Below, one piece after another: positions 1 through 6,678 of a DNA stretch of 18,249 nucleotides; within the stretch, counting starts at the first letter, position 1, and every line of letters starts with the position of its first letter. The notes under the pieces were generated by a model. The model worked only from the letters and a program-made list of their open reading frames with translations, made no database searches and was not told where the DNA came from. Source of the stretch: Lachnospiraceae bacterium. Its GTDB lineage: Bacteria; Bacillota; Clostridia; Lachnospirales; Lachnospiraceae. The stretch covers positions 1 to 18,249 of the forward strand of contig JAJPZP010000243.1 of assembly GCA_021204285.1 (NCBI GenBank). The letters are read 5' to 3'. The position numbers and the translations under genes are program-made.

Positions 1-775
1 ATCGCACTCTGTGTAGAACACGCTGTTCGCCTAATAAAACAGAAGACTGCATTTCGGGTTTGTCATCTCCGTGCAGAGCTGGCCATAGAATTTATCGTAC
101 AGTTCTTTGTTCGGAATGATGATATTGGAATTCTGCATCCCGGCCAGGTTGAAGGTCTTGCTCGGCGCCGTGCAGATCACGCTGTGCTGCGCGAACTCCT
201 CGCTCAGCGTCGCGAAGACCTGATGGTGATATCCCGGCATGATGATATCAAAATGAATCTCATCCGAGCAGATCACCACATCGTTGTCGATGCAGATACG
301 TCCCATCCGCAGCAGCTCCTCCTGCGTCCAGACGCGGCTCGATGGATTGTGCGGGCTGCACAGAATAAACAGCTTCGTATCCGGCAGCTTCGCCTTCGCC
401 TCAAAGTCCTCCCAGTCGACCTCGTAGCGCCCGTCCTTATTGATCAGCGAGCAGGAGACCCGTTTGCGGTGGTTCTCCGAGATCGCCGCGTACATCGGAT
501 AGTAAGACGGCGTGAGCAGCATGACGCCCTCGCCCGGCTCCGTGTAGGCCTTAACCGCCGTGAAGAAAGCCTTGATCACGCCCGGCGTGCGGACAATCCA
601 CTCTCTTTTAATATCCCAGTTGTGGCGTCTCTTCATCCAGCCGCAGATTGCCTCGTAGTACGCATCGGTCGGATCACCGTAGCCCAGCACATAGGTGTCG
701 ATATATTTTTTCAGTCCCTCCCGGATCTCCGGCGCGTTCTCAAACTCCATGTCCGCCACGGAGAAGGGGACGATG
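1..775 (-). pseudogene. PatB/MalY-type aminotransferase fragment, headless and with an in-frame stop
   Basis: The fragment resembles fold-type I PLP enzymes of the MalY/PatB class (cystathionine beta-lyase-like aminotransferases). It contains IVPFSVADMEF, GYGDPTDAYYEAICGWMKRRHNWDI, LLTPSYYPMY, LCSPHNPSSRVW, the PLP aspartate in ICSDEIHFDI and the Schiff-base lysine in TAPSKTFNLAGMQ. A normal family member is about 390 residues. Here the first 30-40 residues are missing, and homology starts abruptly near 774, where it abuts a UxaA fragment in another frame. After NPKCSLLFY an in-frame TAG (31-33) interrupts the gene. The same frame continues to the window edge as ANSVFYTECD, which looks like family sequence, so this appears to be a nonsense mutation rather than a frameshift. 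No ribosome binding site or plausible start precedes the conserved part. I judge it non-functional. A sequencing or assembly error could explain the stop, but not easily the junction as well. Confidence 0.8.
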
Positions 776-922
776 GAAGAAGCCAACTGTGCCCTGTACC
801 GCGCGGCAGATCGCCTGCGCCACATCCGTTGCGCAGATCACGCTCGGAATCACGGCCACCAGATTTCTGCTCCCGACCTTTCCGTTCGGCCGGACATATC
901 CCTGAAATGTTATGCTCATCAT
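773..922 (-). pseudogene. UxaA-family dehydratase large subunit, truncated after about 50 codons
   Basis: The reading frame from ATG 922 gives MMSITFQGYVRPNGKVGSRN, then LVAVIPSVICATDVAQAICR and AVQGTVGFFH. This is the start of the UxaA C-terminal (altronate/galactarate dehydratase) domain, in which GY.RP.G..G.RN is diagnostic. Full-length proteins are about 380 residues. Homology stops at GFFH (about 775), and the next bases belong to the middle of a PatB gene in a different frame; this frame itself ends at 740. The start overlaps the stop of the small UxaA subunit in an ATGATGA arrangement with GGGGGGAG as ribosome binding site, so the two subunits were once translationally coupled. The cysteines that would hold the catalytic cluster in the large subunit are absent, so an active dehydratase cannot be made from this locus. 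Confidence 0.8.
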
Positions 923-1230
923 TCTCCCCCCTTCAAATCGCCGCGGCCGCGCATGGCGACCATATTATGTACGTGGACGTATTCCCCGGTCTTAATATCC
1001 GCGCTCGCCGCGCCGATGCTCTCCCCATACTTGTAGATCGGATCGCCCTTTTTCAGATCACAGACCGCGATCTTGTGGCCATAGGGAACGTCGCCGATCA
1101 CCCTTACTTTTGTCATGTTTCCCTGCCTGTCACGGATCTCTACCTCCGTTCCGTCGCAGATCCCGTTGGCAAAGATCGTCGCCACATTGTCCTTGTCATC
1201 CACCTTCAGCGCCAGTTTCAGTTCTTCCAT
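919..1230 (-). CDS. uxaA: UxaA family small subunit (SAF domain), altronate dehydratase-like
   Basis: This 103-residue protein matches the N-terminal SAF domain of altronate/galactarate dehydratases, which in many Firmicutes is a separate polypeptide. Visible motifs are DNVATI (14-19), DVPYGHKIAV (47-56), KYGESIG (67-73) and GEYVHVHN (82-89), with conserved His52, His86 and His88. In the family it pairs with the large UxaA subunit to dehydrate aldonic acids to 2-keto-3-deoxy acids in the cytoplasm. It lies 31 bp after larA, with an AGAGGA-type ribosome binding site, so larA and this gene are probably co-transcribed. Its normal partner, immediately downstream, is truncated, so this subunit may be orphaned unless another large subunit exists elsewhere in the genome. 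Length and sequence look intact. Confidence 0.85.
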   Translation of the reverse strand: MEELKLALKVDDKDNVATIFANGICDGTEVEIRDRQGNMTKVRVIGDVPYGHKIAVCDLKKGDPIYKYGESIGAASADIKTGEYVHVHNMVAMRGRGDLKGGE

Positions 1231-1261
1231 ATTCCTCTTCCTTTCTGCTTCCTGAATCTGT

Positions 1262-2542
1262 TTATTCGGGCTTCACCGCGAGCACGGATACGCCGTCCGG
1301 GATAACCACCACACTGGCGTCCGCCCCCTTCAGCTGATAAGCCATCTCGAGCGCCTCGTCTACCGTGGACGCATGAAGCATGTTCGCCTTCTCGACCGTC
1401 TCCCTGTCGAGATATGTCGTCACAAGGATCACCTTGTGTTTTTTCAGAATTCTGGCATAAATCTGCGCGCACCACTGCTCGCTGATCGTCTCCTTTGGTG
1501 GAATCTTTGACAAATACTCGTCGATCTCATCCACCGTGCCCATGACAATCAGTTTCTCGAAGAATTTCCCTCCCATACCTTCTACGCAGGACGCCGACAT
1601 GATAATCACGCCGTCCTCCCCTGCGCAGGCCTCCGCCGTGGCCACTGCCTTCGGAGACTGATAGAGATTCTGATCAAGCGGATAGCCGCCATTTGAGGTC
1701 ACAACGATATCTCCGGTAACCGGCTCGCACTGCGCCAGCTTCCGCACAAAGGCTACGCCCGCCTCATGCGCCTGCTCCAGATCTCCGGCAAAGGCACCGA
1801 TGATCTTTTTCTCACTGTTCTGCGCCACATTGAGAATAAACTGTACATTCACACGCCTTGCAGCCGTGATCATATCGAGATGAATTGGATTTTTGTCCAG
1901 AACGCCCGTCACCGCCCAGGGACTGGCGATGGCCTTGTAGGAATGATTTTCATTGACGGTTGCTGCGTTGCAGACGCCCGGCAGAATACTCTTGCGTCCC
2001 CCTGAAAATCCCGCGAAGAAATGCGGCTCGATAAAGCCCTCCGTGACAAGCAGATCGCAGTCTGCGGCAAGCTTATTGACATGGAACTCCGCCCCGGAAG
2101 GAAGCGTTCCCAGAAAGGTGAATTCCTCCGGTTCGAAGGCATGATTCACCGCAATCCTTTCGTGATCTACGATCGCATCGCCAAACATGGAACGCATCTC
2201 CTCCTCCGTCGTCGCACGGTGAAGACCGGTCGCCACGAGAATCGTGATCTGGGCATCCGGATTTCCCTTCCGGATTTCATCCAGCAGAATCGGCAACGTG
2301 ATTTTGCTCGGCACCGCACGCGTATGATCGCTCGTGATCAGCGTAACCCGCCGCTTTCCCTCCGCCAGCTCGTGAAGCGGCTTTGATCCGATCGGATGCT
2401 CCAGCGCCTCGCGCACCAGCTCCTCTTCTCCCTTCCCCGGGTCATAAGAATCCCCCCTGGCGGTAATCACTGTCTTCAGATTTTCTTCCGAAATGTGAAG
2501 ATCCATATGTTCCTTATAATATGGAATCGGAATGGTCTTCAT
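1262..2542 (-). CDS. larA: Nickel-pincer-dependent hydroxyacid racemase/epimerase, LarA family
   Basis: This 426-residue cytoplasmic enzyme is of the LarA superfamily, which interconverts C2 epimers of 2-hydroxyacids with the nickel-pincer nucleotide (NPN) cofactor. Residues known in Lactiplantibacillus plantarum LarA fall at the same numbers here: Asp72 and Arg75 in TSDHTR, His108 in ATGLHR, His174 and Lys184 in EPHFFAGFSGGRKSILPG, and His200 in NENH. Lys184 links to the cofactor, His200 helps hold the nickel, and His108/His174 are the acid-base pair, so the gene looks fully active. Characterised homologues include lactate and malate racemases and an aldonate 2-epimerase. With a UxaA subunit downstream and an acid-sugar dehydratase and TRAP importer upstream, a sugar-acid epimerase is more likely than a lactate racemase; this is inference. 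The start at 2542 follows GAGGAGG. No larB or larE is in the window, only a larC-like gene at 9904. Confidence 0.93.
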   Translation of the reverse strand: MKTIPIPYYKEHMDLHISEENLKTVITARGDSYDPGKGEEELVREALEHPIGSKPLHELAEGKRRVTLITSDHTRAVPSKITLPILLDEIRKGNPDAQITILVATGLHRATTEEEMRSMFGDAIVDHERIAVNHAFEPEEFTFLGTLPSGAEFHVNKLAADCDLLVTEGFIEPHFFAGFSGGRKSILPGVCNAATVNENHSYKAIASPWAVTGVLDKNPIHLDMITAARRVNVQFILNVAQNSEKKIIGAFAGDLEQAHEAGVAFVRKLAQCEPVTGDIVVTSNGGYPLDQNLYQSPKAVATAEACAGEDGVIIMSASCVEGMGGKFFEKLIVMGTVDEIDEYLSKIPPKETISEQWCAQIYARILKKHKVILVTTYLDRETVEKANMLHASTVDEALEMAYQLKGADASVVVIPDGVSVLAVKPE

Positions 2543-2567
2543 ATACAGTACCTCCTCTTAAATATAT

Positions 2568-2582
2568 TGTATACATTATACA
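2568..2582. promoter_or_regulatory. Putative operator TGTAT-N5-ATACA upstream of larA
   Basis: The dyad TGTATACATTATACA sits 26 bp upstream of the larA start. Sixteen bases (TGTATACATTATACAC) match 15 of 16 in the same + strand orientation at the larC2 promoter (9854-9869), and the TGTAT-N5-ATACA form recurs at the gntR promoter (9093-9107). On the gene strand it contains a TATAAT (2580-2575) that could itself be a -10 box. The arrangement fits a repressor site, probably for a GntR/FCD regulator. The choice of regulator is inference. Confidence 0.6.
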
Positions 2583-2594
2583 CCACGCACCATA

Positions 2595-2623
2595 AACATA
2601 CATCTTTTTTTACGAATTGTCAA
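2595..2623 (-). promoter_or_regulatory. Candidate larA promoter
   Basis: On the minus strand TTGACA (2623-2618) is followed after 17 bp by TATGTT (2600-2595). Transcription would start near 2588, just upstream of the TGTAT-N5-ATACA dyad, so a repressor bound there would block elongation or the initiating complex. An alternative -10, TATAAT, lies inside the dyad at 2580-2575 but has no good -35 at the right distance. Confidence 0.55.
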
Positions 2624-2642
2624 CCCACGGTATGAATTTTTC

Positions 2643-2691
2643 CGTAAAAATGACGAGGAGACAAAACATATTGACACCGGGCATTTTTACG
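2643..2691. repeat. Spaced perfect inverted repeat CGTAAAAATG / CATTTTTACG
   Basis: A perfect 10-bp inverted repeat (2643-2652 and 2682-2691) with a 29-bp spacer lies between the larA promoter and the gntR terminator. A third TTTTTACG copy is at 2607-2614. The spacing suits a pair of regulator half-sites rather than an RNA hairpin. No regulator is assigned. Confidence 0.4.
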
Positions 2692-2694
2692 TAC

Positions 2695-2730
2695 AGAAAA
2701 GGCGCCGCATATAAATACGACGCCTTTTCT
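2695..2730 (-). terminator. Intrinsic terminator after the first gntR gene
   Basis: Perfect 10-bp arms AGAAAAGGCG and CGCCTTTTCT (2695-2704 and 2721-2730) begin 2 bp after the gntR stop. The stem ends in a CCTTTTCT tract on the minus strand. It separates the regulator transcript from the larA unit. The stem is nearly symmetrical, so weak function in the other direction is possible. Confidence 0.7.
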
Positions 2731-2732
2731 GC

Positions 2733-3473
2733 TCAGTTCAAATCCACTTTATAATCCACCATGTCGGAGTAGGCTTTTTTACAGGCTTCAAAATCTTTTT
2801 CCCGGATCGAGCGGCAGATCACACGATGAAGATCGTCATCCATGTTTCCGCTCCGTGCCTGCCTCTGCCAGTAAGCAACTCTCTTATCCACCAGCATTTC
2901 CATGTACTTGTAAATCAGCTCCCGCGCCATCTCAAAAGCGTAAACAAACAGATCATTATGCGACAGCTTGCAGACCATGTGATGGAACTCCACGTCCTCA
3001 CTTACCAGCTCGTTAAAAACATTCTTATCCTTATTTTGCAGATATCGGAGTTTCGCATTCTCAAAACGTTGGCATTGCTGCTCCAGCTCCACAATCTCCT
3101 GTTCTTCTGCCCGGTCAATCGCCAGACGGACAGAATCAATCTCAATCGACTTCCGGAATTCCAGTACTTTGTCCAGAAGCTCCGGTTTAAGATAGAAATC
3201 GCTGACACGCTCAATATAATTCTCAAAGGAAAATTCCTTCACATAAGTGCCGTCTCCCACCTTGCTTTCCAGAAGACCCATACCAATCAGCCGCTGCATT
3301 GCCATACGCACCGTCAAACGGTTCACCCCAAAGATCTCCGATAATTCCGTCTCCGGCGGTATCTTTTCCCCCGGTTTCCAAACGCGGTTCTTGATTGCCT
3401 CCCGCATCGCTTCGAACACCTGCTCACTGACCGGCATCCGCTTCACTTTCATCTCTTCCAACTGTAACGCCAT
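2733..3473 (-). CDS. GntR-family transcriptional regulator, FadR/FCD subfamily
   Basis: This 246-residue regulator has an N-terminal winged helix-turn-helix (about 12-80; SEQVFEAMREAIKNRVWKPG, PPETELSEIFGVNRLTVRMA, GLLESKVGDGTYV) and a C-terminal all-helical FCD ligand domain (about 95-235). Candidate metal/ligand residues are the Asp and His of SEDVEFHHMV, the histidine of DDDLHRVI, and the arginine in LEFRKSIE. FCD regulators usually sense carboxylic or sugar acids and repress neighbouring catabolic genes, which fits the TRAP/dehydratase and larA units on either side. It has its own promoter (3506-3534) and terminator (2695-2730), so it can be expressed apart from the TRAP operon. The start at 3473 follows GGAAGGA. 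The ligand is not known. Confidence 0.9.
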   Translation of the reverse strand: MALQLEEMKVKRMPVSEQVFEAMREAIKNRVWKPGEKIPPETELSEIFGVNRLTVRMAMQRLIGMGLLESKVGDGTYVKEFSFENYIERVSDFYLKPELLDKVLEFRKSIEIDSVRLAIDRAEEQEIVELEQQCQRFENAKLRYLQNKDKNVFNELVSEDVEFHHMVCKLSHNDLFVYAFEMARELIYKYMEMLVDKRVAYWQRQARSGNMDDDLHRVICRSIREKDFEACKKAYSDMVDYKVDLN

Positions 3474-3505
3474 GTCCTTCCCTTTCTGTCAAAAACCCAA
3501 GTATT

Positions 3506-3534
3506 ATTATATGGTTGGAATCGGTTGTTTGCAA
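3506..3534 (-). promoter_or_regulatory. Promoter of the first gntR gene
   Basis: On the minus strand TTGCAA (3534-3529), a 17-bp spacer and TATAAT (3511-3506) form a good sigma-A promoter. It lies about 33 bp from the gntR start, in the gap after dctM. Confidence 0.7.
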
Positions 3535-3540
3535 GTTTTT

Positions 3541-3566
3541 CCTGAGAGATGAGACACTTTCTCAGG
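3541..3566 (-). other. Stem-loop directly after dctM
   Basis: The arms CCTGAGA (3541-3547) and TCTCAGG (3560-3566) form a 7-bp stem 2 bp beyond the dctM stop. On the minus strand it is followed by AAAAAC, not a T tract, so it is a poor intrinsic terminator. It could protect the 3' end of the operon message. Confidence 0.4.
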
Positions 3567-3568
3567 CA

Positions 3569-4849
3569 TCAGCCTCCGAGAAGGTGCATCGGCAGATAAA
3601 TGATCCCCGGAATGAATGCTACCGCGAAAAATGCAGCAAACAATGCAATCAGGAATGGTACCATCGGTTTCACGATCTTATCCAATGGAATTCCCGTCAT
3701 GGACGAAGTTACAAACAGGTTTGTCGCCACCGGTGGCGTACAGAATGCGATCGACAGAGCCAGAACCATGATAATACCAAACTGGATTGCGTCGATCCCA
3801 TAGGGCTCCAGTACATTGAGCAGGATCGGTCCCAGAATGACGATCATTGGTGTTGTCTGCACAAACATACCGGCAATAAACAGGATCAGGAAAACCAGCA
3901 GCATCACCACAATCTTGCTGTCAAAGTTACTCGTAAAGAATTTGGTGATCGCGCGAGTCACGCCCATGTAAGCAAAAATCTGTCCCAGCGCGGATGCGGG
4001 AGCAAGGGTGAGCAACATACCTCCCACAAAGGTGCTGGTCGACATCAGTTCCTTAAACAATGCCGGGATCTTCAGTTCCCGATAGTAGAGCATACCGATC
4101 ACTACGCCGTACACACAGGCCACCACAGACGCTTCCGTCACGGTGAAAATACCGCCATAAATACCGCCCAGGATAATCACCGGCATCAACAGCGCCGGCC
4201 AGCCGTCCTTCAAAGAGTGTGCCACTGCTCTCGCACTGAACTTCTTTGTCCCGACAATGTGATGTTTTTTGCAGTAAACATAATTTACCGCCATCAGAAG
4301 AACACCAACCAGGATTGCCGGTCCGATTCCCGCGACAAACAGGTCACCGATCGACACATTCATCGCAACGCCATACACGACCATCGGGAAGCTCGGCGGC
4401 ACGATCACGCCCAGGGAACCCGCCACGGTGATCAATGCGACCGCGTAATATTTATTATAACCTGCGCGCACCATCTCCGGGAGCATGATACCGCCAATCG
4501 CAGCGACCGTCGCTGGCGCCGAACCGGAAACCGCCCCGAAGAACATGCACGCCAATATCGCTACCATACCAAGGTTGCCGGTCACCCTTCCGATCAGGCT
4601 GTCCGCAATCGCCACCAGTCTCTTGGAGAGTCCGCCCGCGTTCATCAGACTGCCTGCCAGGATGAAAAACGGAAGCGCAATCATCGTGTAGGTAGCCACA
4701 CCTGTATACATAATGGAAGCGATAAAAGCCGGCGTCGTGATCCCGTTCATGGCAATCAGCACAAAAATCGGCAGCAACAGACACACACCGATCGGCACGC
4801 CGATCAAAAAGAACGCAAACATCAGGACAAACATTATCGTCAATGCCAT
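3569..4849 (-). CDS. dctM: TRAP transporter large permease, DctM subunit
   Basis: This 426-residue, very hydrophobic protein has roughly 11-12 membrane segments and is of the DctM/SiaM type. It forms the ion-coupled transport channel of a tripartite ATP-independent periplasmic transporter in the cytoplasmic membrane. Family signatures are visible: the N-terminal LIGVPIGVCLLLP, the PFFILAGSLMNAGGLSKRLV stretch, FFGAVSGSAPATVAAIGGIM, GSLGVIVPPSFPMVVYG, and the late MFVQTTPMIVILGPILL. The length is normal for the family. Its ATG directly follows the dctQ stop codon (TAA-ATG) with GGGAG inside dctQ as ribosome binding site, so the two permease subunits are translationally coupled. The operon context points to uptake of a sugar acid or other hydroxycarboxylate, but the permease does not reveal the substrate. 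Confidence 0.95.
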   Translation of the reverse strand: MALTIMFVLMFAFFLIGVPIGVCLLLPIFVLIAMNGITTPAFIASIMYTGVATYTMIALPFFILAGSLMNAGGLSKRLVAIADSLIGRVTGNLGMVAILACMFFGAVSGSAPATVAAIGGIMLPEMVRAGYNKYYAVALITVAGSLGVIVPPSFPMVVYGVAMNVSIGDLFVAGIGPAILVGVLLMAVNYVYCKKHHIVGTKKFSARAVAHSLKDGWPALLMPVIILGGIYGGIFTVTEASVVACVYGVVIGMLYYRELKIPALFKELMSTSTFVGGMLLTLAPASALGQIFAYMGVTRAITKFFTSNFDSKIVVMLLVFLILFIAGMFVQTTPMIVILGPILLNVLEPYGIDAIQFGIIMVLALSIAFCTPPVATNLFVTSSMTGIPLDKIVKPMVPFLIALFAAFFAVAFIPGIIYLPMHLLGG

Positions 4850-5395
4850 TTAAATCACTCCCTTCTCTTTTGCCTCTCTCTCACAAGCCTCCAGATCGAT
4901 CGTCGGATCCGAATAACCCATATTTTCCTCCGTCTCATGCCACAAACGCCAGATATCCTGTATGATACGGACCCCTCTCAGAAGCAGGATAATCGGAATC
5001 CAGATGTAAATGTAGGTTTTCGGAATACGCATCAGATCCGTCACGCTGTCGCCCAGATTCTCAATCACCGTATACAGCGGCCCCTGGATATAAATGCAGA
5101 ATACCAGGAAAATCACATCGCTGAGAATCAGCAGTGCTTTCCGCACTTTATAAGGGACAAGCTGCTGTACGATTTCGATAGAAACATGCTTTCTGTTTGT
5201 AACCGCAGAAGCGATACCACAGTAAATCATCGGCACAAAAAGCAGGGTGCCCAGCTCCTCCGTCCAGGAGAAGGAATGGTTCAGCACATAACGGCTGAAC
5301 ACCTGCACCGCCAGCAAAATGCCGATAATGGCAAACAGGATTGCGGCCACGTAAGTTTCAAAATTGTTCAGATAGTATTTTACTTTATCACTCAT
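4850..5395 (-). CDS. dctQ: TRAP transporter small permease, DctQ subunit
   Basis: This 181-residue membrane protein has four predicted helices, as expected for DctQ. The signature region is VFSRYVLNHSFSWTEELGTLLFVPMIYCGIASAV, followed by RKHVSIEIV. It pairs with DctM and is needed for transport, probably docking the substrate-loaded binding protein. A terminator hairpin separates it from dctP, so its expression is likely set below that of the binding protein. It abuts dctM with no gap. Its ribosome binding site (AAGGCGGG) is a poor match compared with its neighbours, consistent with modest translation. Confidence 0.9.
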   Translation of the reverse strand: MSDKVKYYLNNFETYVAAILFAIIGILLAVQVFSRYVLNHSFSWTEELGTLLFVPMIYCGIASAVTNRKHVSIEIVQQLVPYKVRKALLILSDVIFLVFCIYIQGPLYTVIENLGDSVTDLMRIPKTYIYIWIPIILLLRGVRIIQDIWRLWHETEENMGYSDPTIDLEACEREAKEKGVI

Positions 5396-5414
5396 ACAAT
5401 TTCCCGCCTTTTTT

Positions 5415-5453
5415 CAAAAAATGCCCCGGTCGTCCGAAAGTTTCCGGGGCATT
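5415..5453 (-). terminator. Intra-operon intrinsic terminator between dctP and dctQ
   Basis: Perfect 10-bp GC-rich arms AATGCCCCGG and CCGGGGCATT (5420-5429 and 5444-5453) are followed on the minus strand by a run of Ts. The hairpin lies in the 78-bp gap between dctP and dctQ. Partial read-through would give more binding protein than permease, a common need in binding-protein-dependent transporters. It would also stabilise the 3' end of a dctP message. Confidence 0.8.
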
Positions 5454-5473
5454 CATCCTGTCTCGATTAATAT

Positions 5474-6658
5474 TCAATAAGTTTCGACGTAGTCCATCAG
5501 CGCATCCCAGCGATCCTGACCCATCGTCTCAGCCTCGCTGTCATATACTTCTTTTTCCATCAGCGTTACAAAGGCTTCTCTCTGCTCATCGGTGAGATAG
5601 GTAATCTGCATGCCGCTCGCTTCGCACTCCTCCTGGTAGTAATCCTGAAGTTCCGTCATTCTCTCATATCCTGCTTCCTCAGCCTCCTCAATCAGGCGCT
5701 CAAAGATCTCCTGATCCTCCTCAGAAAGGCTCTCCCAGAAGGACTCGCTGATCACCTGTGCGGACATCTGATAGAGATGATCCGTCACAGTGCAATAGTC
5801 CTGCACCTCCATCAGCTTATCCACAACCAGATTCTGGAACGGATTCTCCTCGCCGTCCACAACACCCTGCTGCAGAGAGGTATAAAGCTCGCTATAGGTC
5901 ACGTTTGTGACGGAAGCCCCCATCGCCTCAAAAGCCGACACAATCAGCGGGTCAGTCAGAACTCTCATTTTCAGGCCTTCCAGATCCTCCGGCGAGGTGA
6001 TCTCATGCTTGTTGTTTGTCATCTCACGGAAGCCAAAGGTTGCAATTCCCTTGAACAGAACGCCTTCGATGTCCTCCTCGGCCCGTGCGCACATCTCATC
6101 TTTCAGTCCCGCATCCAGAATGCTCTTCACTTCCTCCTCGTCGGAAAACACGAACGGTACATTCATCTCGGAGAACGCATCCGTATAGCTGCTGAAATTT
6201 GCCGTCGAGAGGCAGTTCATCTCGAACGCGCCGCTCTTCAGGCCGGAAACAATGTCATCCGCCGTCTTGGCCAGCGTGCCGTCCGCATACAGTTCCAGAC
6301 GATAACGTCCCTCCGTCTCGATCGGAAGATTGACCGCCAGGTAAAGCACGATGGCCGGGATAGAACCGCCATTGGTCTCAAAGGTACCGGTGGAGGTGTT
6401 GTTCGTATAGCGGACAACTGTCGCATCCGGATATTTCTCTGCCGCCCAGTCGCAGGCTTCCAGCGCGTCAATACCGGTATAGATGTCGTCATCTGTCGCC
6501 TCAGCCTCATCACTGCTCTCCTCCGCGGTGTCAGATGCTTCCGTCTCCGTGCTGTCCGAGCTGGAACTGGAGCTGGAACTGGAGCTGGAACCGCAACCCG
6601 CCATCAGGGATCCTGCCATGCACACAACAAGTATCAGGCTTAGAACTTTCTTCTTCAT
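5474..6658 (-). CDS. dctP: TRAP transporter substrate-binding lipoprotein, DctP family
   Basis: This 394-residue solute-binding protein has a lipoprotein signal peptide (hydrophobic core VLSLILVVCMAGS, lipobox LMAGC with Cys22). After the anchor there is a run of 11 serines (24-34) and an acidic linker to about residue 58, so the protein is longer than typical 330-residue DctP proteins. The binding domain shows the family pattern: SPEDLEGLKMRVLTDPLIVSAFEAMGASV (with the conserved substrate carboxylate-binding arginine), then YSELYTSLQQGVVDGEENPFQNLV. It captures a carboxylated substrate outside the membrane and hands it to DctQM. It begins 20 bp after the dehydratase stop, with AAAGGAGAG as ribosome binding site, so it belongs to the dehydratase operon. 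The exact ligand cannot be read from the sequence. Confidence 0.93.
   Translation of the reverse strand: MKKKVLSLILVVCMAGSLMAGCGSSSSSSSSSSSDSTETEASDTAEESSDEAEATDDDIYTGIDALEACDWAAEKYPDATVVRYTNNTSTGTFETNGGSIPAIVLYLAVNLPIETEGRYRLELYADGTLAKTADDIVSGLKSGAFEMNCLSTANFSSYTDAFSEMNVPFVFSDEEEVKSILDAGLKDEMCARAEEDIEGVLFKGIATFGFREMTNNKHEITSPEDLEGLKMRVLTDPLIVSAFEAMGASVTNVTYSELYTSLQQGVVDGEENPFQNLVVDKLMEVQDYCTVTDHLYQMSAQVISESFWESLSEEDQEIFERLIEEAEEAGYERMTELQDYYQEECEASGMQITYLTDEQREAFVTLMEKEVYDSEAETMGQDRWDALMDYVETY
6558..6591. repeat. Short tandem repeat, 12-bp unit, coding the serine run of dctP
   Basis: The unit GAGCTGGAACTG occurs twice in full and once in part. It encodes the polyserine linker after the lipid anchor on the minus strand. 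Slippage would change linker length in steps of four residues without shifting the frame. Confidence 0.8.
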
Positions 6659-6678
6659 TTTTTCTCTCCTTTTTTATT

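Noticed and set aside
184-1305. A 373-codon plus-strand open frame across the UxaA/PatB junction.
   Set aside because: It is Arg/Pro/His-rich, has no domain, and covers recognised genes on the other strand. It stays open only because of the base composition of the antisense codons.
4692-4710. A TGTATACATAATGG sequence resembling the larA/larC2 operator.
   Set aside because: It lies inside dctM coding sequence, its second half does not match ATACA, and no promoter is nearby.
3515-5470. A 651-codon open frame on the plus strand.
   Set aside because: It lies antisense to dctQ and dctM, and its translation is rich in His, Arg and Gln with no domain. The minus-strand frames give clear TRAP permease proteins, so this is a shadow.
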